From contig NZ_JAGDFV010000005.1 of assembly GCF_017497985.1 (NCBI RefSeq), forward strand, positions 62,001-126,000: a stretch of DNA of 64,000 nucleotides, read 5' to 3'. A program made the position numbers and the translations under genes. Below, piece by piece: positions 17,558-26,397 of this stretch. Under the pieces are notes generated by a model. It was not told where the DNA came from. It worked only from the letters and a program-made list of their open reading frames with translations, and did not search any database. The stretch's first letter is position 1. The number at the start of each line of letters is the position of its first letter. The stretch comes from Meiothermus sp. CFH 77666 (GTDB lineage Bacteria > Deinococcota > Deinococci > Deinococcales > Thermaceae).

Positions 17558-18394
17558 TCATCGGCTCACCTCCGCCTCGGCGGGCGCAATCTCGCCCCAG
17601 ATCTCCCACTCCACCTCTAAAGGCAGCACAGCCTGCACCTTGCGGATGAGGGCATACATCTCGGCGGCAGTGGCTCCGCCTAAGTTCACCAGAAAGTTGC
17701 CGTGCTCGAGGCTAATCATGGCTTTGCCCACGGTAGTGCCCTTGAGGCCCTTCACATCAATCAACCGACCTGCCGAGTCGCCGGGCGGGTTCTTGAAGGC
17801 GCAGCCGGCGCTTTTCTTTTTGGGCTGGCCTTTGCGGGCCGCGTCTACCAGGGCTATTTTGGCCCGCACGGCTTCTTCGCTGGAGGGGGTTAGTTTGAGC
17901 TTGACCCTTGTTACAATGCTACCTTCGGGCAGCTCGGAATGGCGGTACCGGAAGCCCAGCTCCGAGGGCCGGTAGTGATGCAAACGGCCATCGTGGAATA
18001 GCTCCACTGCCTCCAGGGCATCGGCCATCTCGCCGAAGCGGGTACCGGCGTTCATCTTGACGGCCCCGCCTACCTGAGCAGGCACCCCGTGCAAGCCTTC
18101 CAGCCCGCTCAACCCCAGCCGCGCGGAGGCCTGGAGCAGGCTGGGCACCAGCGCCCCGGCCCCCACCCAGCCCGAGAGGTCGGGGTTCCACTCGGCAAAC
18201 TCGCCCGAGAGCCGGATGACCCGCTCCGCTACCCCGGCGTCCGAGACCAGCAGATTGGAACCGTTGCCCAGCACCCGGTAGGGGGCCTGGGTGGCCTGTA
18301 CCAGGTCGGCCAGGGTTTCCACTGTCCAGACCTCGGCCTCGCCCCCTACCCCGAGGGTGGTGAGTCTGGCCAGCGGTAGACGGACTATTTTCAT
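17558..18394 (-). CDS. murB: UDP-N-acetylenolpyruvoylglucosamine reductase MurB
   Basis: 278 aa FAD enzyme forming UDP-MurNAc. The N-terminal TTLGVGGEAEVW and the YRVLGNGSNLLVSD FAD-binding motif are present. GCAFKNPPGDSAGRLID carries the region of the catalytic Ser, and a conserved Glu lies near the C-terminus (LEVEWEIWGE). It stands directly downstream of murC in the dcw order. Confidence 0.97.
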   Translation of the reverse strand: MKIVRLPLARLTTLGVGGEAEVWTVETLADLVQATQAPYRVLGNGSNLLVSDAGVAERVIRLSGEFAEWNPDLSGWVGAGALVPSLLQASARLGLSGLEGLHGVPAQVGGAVKMNAGTRFGEMADALEAVELFHDGRLHHYRPSELGFRYRHSELPEGSIVTRVKLKLTPSSEEAVRAKIALVDAARKGQPKKKSAGCAFKNPPGDSAGRLIDVKGLKGTTVGKAMISLEHGNFLVNLGGATAAEMYALIRKVQAVLPLEVEWEIWGEIAPAEAEVSR

Positions 18395-18452
18395 GGCAGT
18401 ACCTCAGGGCTGTTGCGTTTCCCGAGCCCGGCGCTCCTGGCCCTGAACCCGG

Positions 18453-19826
18453 TCATACGGCCTCCTTTTGCGCCGCCAGCAGACGGCCCAGCCTCGAGAC
18501 GCTCCCGGCGCCGATGGTCAGAATCAGATCGCCCTGGGCTGCGGTCTGGCGCAGGTAGCTCAGGATGTTGTCCCAGCTATCGTAGCGGGCCCGGTGTCCC
18601 CGCGCGTGCAGATGCTCCAGCATGCGCCCGGCAATCTGGGCGCTGGTGAGGCTGAGAGGGGTCTCCTCGGCGCTGTAGACATCGAGAATCAGGGCCTCGT
18701 CGGACAGCTCGAGGGCTTTAGCGTAGAGGGGCCACTCCTGTTCGCTGCGGCCATAGCGGTGGGGCTGGAAGACTGCCCGCACCCGCAGGCCGGTGTTGCG
18801 GGCTGCTTTGAGCAAGGCAAAGAGTTTGGTGGCGTTGTGGGCGTAGTCGTCCACAATCAAAGCGCCGTTGAGCTCGCCCACCTTTTCAAAGCGGCGGCTG
18901 GCCCCGGTGTACTGGTAGAGCCCCTCCCGGATGGCCTTGAAGGGAACCCCTGCCACGAGCGCGGCAGCCGAGGCGGCCAGGGCATTGCTGATGTTGTGCT
19001 CGCCGGGCACTTGCAGGCGCACTGTACCCAGGGGCTGGCCTTGCCAGACCAGCTCAAACTGGCTGCCGAAAGGCTCGAGGGCAATATGCGCGGCGTGGCA
19101 GTCGCCCTCCTGCAACCCAAAGCTGCTGCGGGGGCGGCCCTGGGTGAGATTGTCCAGCAGGCGCCAGCGGGGTTCGCCGTTGTAAATGACGTGCCGGGCC
19201 CGGCTGGCAAACGACCGCACAGCGTCCTGGAGTGCCTCGAAGGAAGTGTGGTAGTTGGGGCGGGCCTGCCCATCGGGCGAGACGTGGTCGGCCTCGAGGT
19301 TAGTAATCACCGCCACATCGAGCTCTAAAAAGCGAAACAGGGGGTCGGACTCGTCCACCTCAGCAATCCGGTAGTGCCCGGAGCCCACCTTGGCGCTGCC
19401 GCCAATCAGGCCCAGCTCGGCCCCCAACAGCACCGTGGGGTCGCTCTGGGCGGCCAGGAAGATGCTGGCCAGCATGGAGGAGGTGCTGGTTTTGCCGTGG
19501 GAGCCGGTCACGCCCAGGCTGTAGCCCCCCTTGAGAATTTCGGCCACCACCTGAATCCGCCGCCAGACCGGGATGCCCAGGGTGTGGGCCGTGGCCAGCT
19601 CAGGCTCGGTGTCCTTGATGGCGGTGGAGGCCACCAGCACATCCACACCCTCGAGGTGCGCCGGGCTGTGGCCCTGCTGAACCTGGATGCCCTCGCGCTC
19701 GAGCTGGCGGGTCAGGTCGGAAAGCTGGCTATCGCAGCCGCTGACCCGGTGTCCGTCCTTGCGCAGAATGCGGGCCAGCCCGCTCATGCTGATACCGCCA
19801 ATGCCCATCAGGTGATAATGCTTCAC
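18453..19826 (-). CDS. murC: UDP-N-acetylmuramate-L-alanine ligase MurC
   Basis: 457 aa cytoplasmic ligase adding L-Ala to UDP-MurNAc. The N-terminal Rossmann motif MGIGGISMSGLARI, the ATP-binding GSHGKTSTSSMLAS (about 110) and the DDYAHNATKL motif (about 328) are all present. It overlaps the murG stop by 4 bp (19823-19826). Confidence 0.98.
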   Translation of the reverse strand: MKHYHLMGIGGISMSGLARILRKDGHRVSGCDSQLSDLTRQLEREGIQVQQGHSPAHLEGVDVLVASTAIKDTEPELATAHTLGIPVWRRIQVVAEILKGGYSLGVTGSHGKTSTSSMLASIFLAAQSDPTVLLGAELGLIGGSAKVGSGHYRIAEVDESDPLFRFLELDVAVITNLEADHVSPDGQARPNYHTSFEALQDAVRSFASRARHVIYNGEPRWRLLDNLTQGRPRSSFGLQEGDCHAAHIALEPFGSQFELVWQGQPLGTVRLQVPGEHNISNALAASAAALVAGVPFKAIREGLYQYTGASRRFEKVGELNGALIVDDYAHNATKLFALLKAARNTGLRVRAVFQPHRYGRSEQEWPLYAKALELSDEALILDVYSAEETPLSLTSAQIAGRMLEHLHARGHRARYDSWDNILSYLRQTAAQGDLILTIGAGSVSRLGRLLAAQKEAV

Positions 19827-20857
19827 GCCGCCTCCAAAACGATCCGGGCCAGCCGCTGGGCTGCTCCGGCTGGCGACAACCCCCCAAGTCTATCGCGGAT
19901 TTGGGCCCGCGTGGAGGGGTTGAGCAGAGTATTAAGCGCAGCTTCAAACTGGGCCCAGGACTCAAGCCGCAGGGCCGCGCCGCGCTCGGCATAAAAGCCC
20001 ACGTTGGCCCACTGGGCGCCCCCGTCCAGGTGGCGCGGCAGCGGCACCCCCAGCACCGGCACCTGGTGGTAGGCCGCTTCGGACATGGTACCGGCCCCGC
20101 CCCGGGTGATGGCACAGTCGGCGGCGCTCCAGGCCAGCACGCTGTCCACATAGCCCCGCACGAGGTAGTGGGGCCGTTCTTTGGCTTTGAGTTCCGGCTC
20201 CCAGCGCACCCCGCACTGGTGCAGAACCTGCCATTCGCCCAGTATCGGGTAGAGTCGCTCGGGGAGTTGCTCGTTGAGTTCCTTGCTGCCCTGGCTGCCG
20301 CCCAGAATCAGGAGGGTGGGGCGGTGGGGCTCGAGCCCAAGGGCCGCCCGGGCCTCGGCGGGGGGGCGTTTTTCCTCCCGCACCGGATAGCCCACCACCT
20401 GGGTTTTACGGGCCAGTCCGGGGGGCAGCTCCATGGGGGTAGCCAGGGTGACCCGCCGCGCCAGCCGGGCCAGCATCCGGTTGGCCAGGCCCAGTTTGGC
20501 GTTTTGCTCGTGGATCACCATGGGCACCCCGCGCATGGCCGCCACAAAAGCCACCGGAAAGCCCGCATAACCGCCCATGCTCAGTACGGCTCTGGGCCTC
20601 AGCTCCCGCAGCACCTGCTGTGCCGCCCAGAGGCCCCGCAGCACCTTCATTCCTTCGGCGGGCCGCAGGGCGTCGCGCGAGAGCTTGCCCGCCGGAATCA
20701 TCCGGTAGGGCAGCCCGCTATTCGGCAGAACCCGTTCTTCAATTCCACCCAGCGCCCCCACGTAGGTTACCGGCTCGCCCGCTTCCAGCAGGGCTTTCGC
20801 CGCCGCCAGCCCCGGATAGAGGTGGCCGCCGGTACCCCCGCCGGTCACGATCACCAT
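19823..20857 (-). CDS. murG: Undecaprenyldiphospho-muramoylpentapeptide GlcNAc transferase MurG
   Basis: 344 aa GT-B glycosyltransferase making lipid II at the inner membrane face. GGGTGGHLYPGLAAAKAL is at the N-terminus, the HEQNAKLGLANRML loop near 115, and the C-terminal donor-binding site includes ITRGGAGTMSEA. A 157-bp gap separates it from ftsW (20858-21014); no gene is seen there. Confidence 0.98.
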   Translation of the reverse strand: MVIVTGGGTGGHLYPGLAAAKALLEAGEPVTYVGALGGIEERVLPNSGLPYRMIPAGKLSRDALRPAEGMKVLRGLWAAQQVLRELRPRAVLSMGGYAGFPVAFVAAMRGVPMVIHEQNAKLGLANRMLARLARRVTLATPMELPPGLARKTQVVGYPVREEKRPPAEARAALGLEPHRPTLLILGGSQGSKELNEQLPERLYPILGEWQVLHQCGVRWEPELKAKERPHYLVRGYVDSVLAWSAADCAITRGGAGTMSEAAYHQVPVLGVPLPRHLDGGAQWANVGFYAERGAALRLESWAQFEAALNTLLNPSTRAQIRDRLGGLSPAGAAQRLARIVLEAA

Positions 20858-21014
20858 GCGCCTCCTTTACAGCGCAGGGGAACCGGGCGGAGCGGAGGGG
20901 AGGATGCGAAAAGTGAGCAGGGGAGAGCAGCCAGCTTTCTTGCCCATTCCATAACCAGCAGGCTGCCGCTGCAGGGCTTCCAGGCACGTTGCATTCTGAC
21001 TCCCTCGCACGGTT

Positions 21015-22127
21015 TCACGGCTGAGCCCCCCTGACTTTGTGCTCTTGTTTGTGAGCGAAGGCTTCGCGTGAGAGGGCCTGCAAGAGCCCCATGGCCAGAC
21101 CGGCCATAATCATCGAGTTGCCGCCCATGCTCACCATAGGCAGCGGGGAACCCCCAATCGGGATGGTGCCGATCACGGCGGCGATGTTCAGGGCGGCTTG
21201 CAACACCAGGTACAGGGTCAGGCCCAGCGCCAGCACACTCCGGGAACCTTCCAGGTTGGCGGCAATCTGGAGCCCGCGGGCCAGTATCAGCCACAGGGCC
21301 AGCAGAACCATGAAACCCGCCAGCCAGCCCCCCGACCAGATGATCGAGGCCAGCACAAAGTCGTTGTGGGACTCGGGCAGGTTGGGCATCCGGGCCCCTA
21401 CCCCCTGCCCGAAAGGCCCTGCGTTCACGATGATCTTGTGCGCCTGGGTGATCTGGTACAGGGGGCCCCGGATGACCTCGGGGCTCAGTTCGCTCACCCG
21501 CCCGCTGACATAGGTGCTCCAGCCCTCGAAGCGATCCCGCACTTTCTCGAAGCGATCGAGGTACAGCCCCGAGACCGAGATGGCCAGAATCCAGGCGGTG
21601 GCCCCGATGGCCAGCAAGCGCCGCAAAGGAACCCCGATCACCACCAGCAAGAAGCCCGAAAAAAACAGCACAAACAGGCCCGTGTCCAGGTCGGGCGAGG
21701 CGATGATCAGGCCCGCCGCCAGGCTGATGGCAATGATGGGGCCAATGATGGGGTAATCGGTGGGTTTGTTGTGGAAAAAAGCCGCCAGGTAGAGCACCAC
21801 CGCCAGCTTGGCAAACTCCGAAGCCTGCAGGTTGAAGGAGGTGAAGGGCAGGTCGATAAACCTGCGCTCACTGCCCGGCCCGAACCCCACCACCAGGTTC
21901 GCAACCAACAGCAGGAGCGAGAACAGAAAAAAGGGCCGCGCCGCCCAGATCGCCCATTGGGTGTGCAGGCGCGAGACTGCCAGCATCAGGGCCAGCGAGA
22001 TGGCCATGTTGCGCAGGTTTTCCAGGCTGTGCTGCGCTGGTGCGGCCCGCATCCAGTCGGAGGTGGCCACCCCCAGCGCCGAAAGGGCGAAAAGCAAAAG
22101 TTGTGCCAGTAGCAGAATGCTATCCAC
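21015..22127 (-). CDS. ftsW: SEDS-family septal peptidoglycan polymerase FtsW
   Basis: 370 aa from the GTG at 22127, chosen because GGGAGG lies 5 nt upstream; it overlaps the murD stop by 8 bp. About ten membrane helices are visible, and the SEDS motifs are present (GPGSERRFIDL, ASPDLDTGLFVLF, ESHNDFVLASI, GSPLPMVSMGGNSMI). It polymerises septal glycan with FtsI. A second SEDS gene (rodA) lies at 57931-59013. Confidence 0.96.
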   Translation of the reverse strand: MDSILLLAQLLLFALSALGVATSDWMRAAPAQHSLENLRNMAISLALMLAVSRLHTQWAIWAARPFFLFSLLLLVANLVVGFGPGSERRFIDLPFTSFNLQASEFAKLAVVLYLAAFFHNKPTDYPIIGPIIAISLAAGLIIASPDLDTGLFVLFFSGFLLVVIGVPLRRLLAIGATAWILAISVSGLYLDRFEKVRDRFEGWSTYVSGRVSELSPEVIRGPLYQITQAHKIIVNAGPFGQGVGARMPNLPESHNDFVLASIIWSGGWLAGFMVLLALWLILARGLQIAANLEGSRSVLALGLTLYLVLQAALNIAAVIGTIPIGGSPLPMVSMGGNSMIMAGLAMGLLQALSREAFAHKQEHKVRGAQP

Positions 22128-23394
22128 GAATACCTCCCAGTTGCAGCACCACTTCCCGGAAGACTTTAGAGCGTTCCTTGTAATCCCTGAACTGATCGAA
22201 CGAGGTGGCCAGTGGGGCCAGCAGCACGCTGCCCGAGGCAAGCCGCCGCAGGGATTCACTCACGGCCTGCTCGAGGGCTTTGCGCCCGTCGGGCTCGGGG
22301 ATTTCCACCACCTCCACCAGGTTCTTGAAGGGTGCGGCCAGCCGGCTACCGTCGCGGCCAATGGCCAGAATTAGCCTGACCTTGCGGGCCACCACCTCGC
22401 GCAGTTCCTCCACCGGGGCCCCCTTGTCCACCCCTCCGAGCACCCAGGCCACCGGCGGGGGCGCGGCCTCCAGGGCCATGCGCACCGAGTCGAGGCGGGT
22501 GGCGATGGAATCGTCTATGAACAGTAGCTGGCCGATGTGGGCGAAGATTTCGTAACGGGCTTCGGGACGGGGGGCCGAGGCGCGGAAGGGCTCGAGGGCG
22601 GCGGGGGTGGCCTCGAGCGCAAGAACCCGCTCAGGCTGTTCGCGCTGGATGATGTGGGCATAGGCCAGAGCGGCCTGCAGGGCTGCGTTCAGGTTGGTTT
22701 CGCGGGGGTCGCTATGGGGCTCGAAGGGGTAGCGCTGGGCCGGGTTTCCCTCGAGGGCGGCCAGGATCTTGGGGTCTAGGGCATTGTAGACCAGGGCGTC
22801 TTTGGCGGTGAGGTTCTTGATCAGGTTGAGCTTGGCGGCGTGGTAGGCCTCCAGGCTGCCGTGCCGATCCAGGTGATCCACCCCGAGCAAGAGCAGCACC
22901 GCCACGCGGGGGCGGAAGTGGAGGGTGCGCTCGAGCTGGAAGCTGCTCATCTCCACCACCACCACCTCGGCCTCGTCCACCACGCTGGCCAGCGGCGGGT
23001 CGATGTTGCCGCCCTCCAGGGCTTTGAAGCCCAGCGCCCGCAAAAAGTGGCCGGTGAACAGGGTGCAACTGGTTTTGCCGGCGGTACCGGTGATGCCGAT
23101 GAGCGGGGTTGGGGAGTGGCGGTAAACCAGTTCGGCCTCCCCAATCACCTCCGCACCGCCGGCCCGCAGGGCTTGCAGGCGGGGGTGCTGGATGGGTACG
23201 CCGGGGGCTGCTATCACTTCATCGTAGCTGCCGGGCTGAGGGTCGGGCTCGAGTTCAAACCCCAGCGCCCGGGCCTCGGCTGCTTCTTCGGGCCTGAGCT
23301 GGTCGTCGTAGAAGCGGGCCGACAGGCCGTGCCGACGCAGGTAGCCCAGCACCCCCAGGCCACTGCGCCCGAGCCCATACACCAGCCGCCTCAT
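22120..23394 (-). CDS. murD: UDP-N-acetylmuramoylalanine-D-glutamate ligase MurD
   Basis: 424 aa from the ATG at 23394, which overlaps the mraY stop (ATGA); a longer in-frame extension upstream runs through mraY and is not coding. The N-terminus MRRLVYGLGRSGLGVLGYL is a Rossmann fold, and the P-loop is GITGTAGKTSCTLFTG. WVLGGVDKGAPVEEL near the C-terminus is typical of MurD. It adds D-Glu to UDP-MurNAc-L-Ala. Confidence 0.97.
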   Translation of the reverse strand: MRRLVYGLGRSGLGVLGYLRRHGLSARFYDDQLRPEEAAEARALGFELEPDPQPGSYDEVIAAPGVPIQHPRLQALRAGGAEVIGEAELVYRHSPTPLIGITGTAGKTSCTLFTGHFLRALGFKALEGGNIDPPLASVVDEAEVVVVEMSSFQLERTLHFRPRVAVLLLLGVDHLDRHGSLEAYHAAKLNLIKNLTAKDALVYNALDPKILAALEGNPAQRYPFEPHSDPRETNLNAALQAALAYAHIIQREQPERVLALEATPAALEPFRASAPRPEARYEIFAHIGQLLFIDDSIATRLDSVRMALEAAPPPVAWVLGGVDKGAPVEELREVVARKVRLILAIGRDGSRLAAPFKNLVEVVEIPEPDGRKALEQAVSESLRRLASGSVLLAPLATSFDQFRDYKERSKVFREVVLQLGGIRG

Positions 23395-24260
23395 ACGGGG
23401 CCTCCCCAGAGGTGTACCGCGAGTGCCGTGCAGAGTGCCGTGACCACCACAAAGCGAAACACCACCTTGCTTTCGGGCCAGCCCGACAGCTCGAAGTGGT
23501 GGTGCAGGGGGCTCATCTTGAAGAGGCGCTTGCCGGTACGGCGGAAGTAGCTGACCTGGATCACCACCGAGAGCACCTCGAGCACCGGGATCAGGGCCAC
23601 CAGGGGCAGCCACCAGAGCTTGCCTTCCAGGATGAACAGTCCGGCCACCAGCGCCCCCAGGGCCATGCTGCCGGTGTCGCCCATGAAGACCGTGGCCTTG
23701 GGGGCGTTGTGCCACAAAAAGCCCAGCAAGGCCCCCACCATGACCTGCGCGGTGGGGAGCCCCACAAAGGGCAGCAAAATCACCGCCGAAACGCTGGCCA
23801 AAAGCCCATCTACCCCGTCGGTGAAGTTGAAGGCGTTGCAGGCGGCAATGATCACAAGGGTGAAGAGCAGCACATCCAGCACGGGATACGGCGTGTACTG
23901 CACCTGTCGGGCCGCCCAGATAGCAAAAATCAGGCTCATCAACGACTGCACCACCAGCTTCTCGCGGGCCTTGAGGGGTCGGCGTAGCGAACCGGCCAGG
24001 TCATCGGCCAGGCCCAGGAGGGCCATGCCCAGCACCAGCAGCCACAGCCCGGCCCACTTGTCGCCCCCCGAGAGCCCGTACACCAGGGCAGCAGCCAGCA
24101 AAAAAGCCACCCCGCCCATGCTGGGGGTGCCCATCTTGGCCAGGTGGCTCTGGGGTCCGTCGGCCCGCACCTGCTTGCCGAGCCGCAGCGACTGCATCAG
24201 GGTAATCCAGAGCCCCACCAGGAACCAGCTCAGAAGGGCGGCGGCCGCAAGGGTGTTCAT
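23391..24260 (-). CDS. mraY: Phospho-N-acetylmuramoyl-pentapeptide transferase MraY
   Basis: 289 aa, shorter than the E. coli enzyme (360), with about nine to ten membrane helices. Family motifs are visible: MGTPSMGGVAFLL, the Asp-rich GLADDLAG, NAFNFTDGVDGLLA and the HHHFELSGWPE loop. It makes lipid I from UDP-MurNAc-pentapeptide. It overlaps the upstream lipoprotein gene by 4 bp. Confidence 0.97.
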   Translation of the reverse strand: MNTLAAAALLSWFLVGLWITLMQSLRLGKQVRADGPQSHLAKMGTPSMGGVAFLLAAALVYGLSGGDKWAGLWLLVLGMALLGLADDLAGSLRRPLKAREKLVVQSLMSLIFAIWAARQVQYTPYPVLDVLLFTLVIIAACNAFNFTDGVDGLLASVSAVILLPFVGLPTAQVMVGALLGFLWHNAPKATVFMGDTGSMALGALVAGLFILEGKLWWLPLVALIPVLEVLSVVIQVSYFRRTGKRLFKMSPLHHHFELSGWPESKVVFRFVVVTALCTALAVHLWGGPV

Positions 24261-25072
24261 CGCACCTCCCGTGACGCGAAAAGGGCGGTGGGGGAGACGA
24301 GGTTTTGACGCGCTGGAGCCCAGGCTGTGAAAGCAGAGCGGCTGGCCACATCCAGATTGAGCCGCAGGGTGACCAGACGGCCCGCCTCGAGCGTGTAGAG
24401 GTACACCCCGTCGGTCTGTAGGCCGCTAAAAGCCCCGGCCCGGAAGCCCAGGCGCAGCCCCTCCGGGCTGAGCCGGAAGAGGCCCTCCGGGGTGAGCACG
24501 TAGAGGTCTTCCAGCACCACCGCCGCCCGCACGACCCCCGGCAGGGGTACCCAGGTGCGGTCGGGCAGGCGCAGGGCCTCGCGCCCAAAGGCGTACACAT
24601 GGCGTTCGCCGGCGGCCAGGAAGTTGAAGCGCCCCTCGGCCAGCCGCCGGCGCTCGAGGCTAATGCCTTCGTCGTCCAGCCAGTAGACCCCCTCTTTGGT
24701 GTTGAGGGCGTCTTTGGCTTTGTAGAGGAGGGTGCCCAGCCCAGGTACATAGAGCCGATCCGCCAGGCCCACCAGGGGCAGCGGTTTTGCCCGTACAAAG
24801 GTGGGCACCCCCGGCAGGGGCAGGCTTTCCCGAATAAAGCCGTTCTGGTAGATGAGCAACTGAAAGGGGTAGGCGGCCAGCAGGGTCTCGCCGCTACGGG
24901 CGACCAGTGGGGCGGGGCTGGGCAGGGCCAGTTGCAGCCCGATGGCCCGTACCAGCCGCCCCTCCACCACACCCCCTTCTATCAGGATGGGCTCCGTGGG
25001 GGTTGGGGGGGTTTGCGGCTGGGGCGCGCACGCCGCCAGGCCCAGGGAGAGAGCCACCAGCCCTGCTCTCAT
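24257..25072 (-). CDS. Predicted lipoprotein embedded in the dcw cluster
   Basis: 271 aa from the ATG at 25072, which overlaps the murF stop by 4 bp; its own stop overlaps the mraY start. A signal ends in the lipobox LAACA (Cys15), and a Pro/Thr-rich linker follows. The rest is a run of short beta units with repeated Leu-Tyr/Gly turns (ADRLYVPGLGTLLYKAK, VYWLDDEGISL, DLYVLTPEGLFRLSPEGL), suggesting a beta-propeller. Such a gene is not a standard member of the cluster. It may be an envelope scaffold acting with wall synthesis; that is inference from position only. Confidence 0.8.
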   Translation of the reverse strand: MRAGLVALSLGLAACAPQPQTPPTPTEPILIEGGVVEGRLVRAIGLQLALPSPAPLVARSGETLLAAYPFQLLIYQNGFIRESLPLPGVPTFVRAKPLPLVGLADRLYVPGLGTLLYKAKDALNTKEGVYWLDDEGISLERRRLAEGRFNFLAAGERHVYAFGREALRLPDRTWVPLPGVVRAAVVLEDLYVLTPEGLFRLSPEGLRLGFRAGAFSGLQTDGVYLYTLEAGRLVTLRLNLDVASRSAFTAWAPARQNLVSPTALFASREVR

Positions 25073-26358
25073 GCTTCCTCCCTGGGCCAGAGCTCGAGCA
25101 AGCGCTCCAGGCCCACGCTGCGCGAGGCCTTCAAGTACACCAGGTCGCCGGGCCGAACCTGCCCGGCCAGATACAGGGCGGCCTCCTCGAGGGTCTCCAC
25201 GGCGGTTCCCCCCACCAGGGCCGCCTGTTGCTGGGCGAAAGGCCCGATGAATACCAGATGGGGGCTGATGCTCTGGGCCAGCCGGGCGGCCTCGAGGTGG
25301 TGCTTCAGGGCCTCCTCGCCGAGCTCGGCCATGCGGCCCAGCACCAGCCACTTGCGCCCCGGCTGGGTTTGCAGGAACTGCATCCCGGCCCGGAAGGAAA
25401 GCGGGTTCGAGTTGTAGGCGTCGTGGATGAAGTCCACCCCCCCCAGCTGCAAGCGCTGCATCCGGCCTGGGGGGAGCCGGAGGGCGGCCAGCCGCTCGAT
25501 GGTGTCGGCAAGGGGTTTGTCCAGCATCCGGGTTGCGGCCAGGGCGGCCAGCGCCCCCATCACCGGCCCCACGCCCGGATAGGGGAGGCTGACCGGGCGG
25601 CTCTCGAAGTGGAAGCGACTGGCGTTGAGGCCGAGCTCGAGGTTTTCGGCCCGAAAATCCCCGGCCCCGATGCCGTAGGTCTTCAGGTTTGGCAGTTGAA
25701 CCATCTCGGCGGCCTGGGTGCTGGCCAGCCGCACGGGGCTCACCCGCAAAAGCCAGCTCTCCTCGCGGATCACGTTCTCCAGGTTTCCGAGCCCCTCCAG
25801 GTGCTCCTCCCCCAGACTGGTGAGCACGGCAAAGTCGGGCCGGGCCAGATAGGTGAGTTCGGCCATCTCCAGAAGCCGGTCTATGCCCAGCTCCACTACA
25901 GCACCCTCGCCCTCTTCCAGATGCAAAAAGAAGCGGGTCAGGCCGGGCGCGTTGTTCAGGTTGCCCTCGGGGGCAGACCAGCCCAGGCCCTGGGCCAGGC
26001 ACTCCTTGGTGGTGGTTTTGCCCGAACTACCCCCCACCGCCAGCACCGTACCGCCAAACCGGTCGCGCAGGGCCCGCCCGACCGCCAGCAAAGCCCGCTC
26101 GGGCTTCTCGACCTGCACCGCGCCCGGGTGCGCCAGGTCGGTGACCACAAAGGCCGCCCCGGCCTGGATGGCTTCTGGGCCAAACTCCCGCCCGTGGGTT
26201 TTTGCGCCGGGCAGGGCGAAAAAGGCCATCCCCGGCGCTACTTTCCTCGAGTCCCAGTGCAAGTCGTGGGCCACGGTAGCGCCTTCGTGCACTTTTCCAC
26301 CCGTCAGGCTGGCTACCCAGTTGGGTTGGAGTTCTCTAGGCCCTTTGATCTGCACCAT
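25069..26358 (-). CDS. murF: UDP-N-acetylmuramoyl-tripeptide-D-alanyl-D-alanine ligase MurF
   Basis: 429 aa ligase adding D-Ala-D-Ala. DSRKVAPGMAFFALPG is at the N-terminal UDP-binding domain, the P-loop GGSSGKTTTKECLAQG near 108, and DFIHDAYNSNPLSF near 305. GAGG-like SD sequence precedes the ATG at 26358. murE, which usually precedes murF, is absent here: ftsI is the next gene upstream, 39 bp away. Confidence 0.97.
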   Translation of the reverse strand: MVQIKGPRELQPNWVASLTGGKVHEGATVAHDLHWDSRKVAPGMAFFALPGAKTHGREFGPEAIQAGAAFVVTDLAHPGAVQVEKPERALLAVGRALRDRFGGTVLAVGGSSGKTTTKECLAQGLGWSAPEGNLNNAPGLTRFFLHLEEGEGAVVELGIDRLLEMAELTYLARPDFAVLTSLGEEHLEGLGNLENVIREESWLLRVSPVRLASTQAAEMVQLPNLKTYGIGAGDFRAENLELGLNASRFHFESRPVSLPYPGVGPVMGALAALAATRMLDKPLADTIERLAALRLPPGRMQRLQLGGVDFIHDAYNSNPLSFRAGMQFLQTQPGRKWLVLGRMAELGEEALKHHLEAARLAQSISPHLVFIGPFAQQQAALVGGTAVETLEEAALYLAGQVRPGDLVYLKASRSVGLERLLELWPREEA

Positions 26359-26397
26359 AGCCTCACATGAGTATTGTCCTCAAGTTGCACAACACAC

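Noticed and set aside
19901-21034. Plus-strand 377-aa ORF opposite murG
   Set aside because: Long only because of high GC; rich in Gly, His, Pro and Gln, with murG clearly coding on the other strand.
24907-26370. Plus-strand 487-aa ORF opposite murF
   Set aside because: Antisense shadow; murF has all its motifs and the ORF has no recognisable domain.
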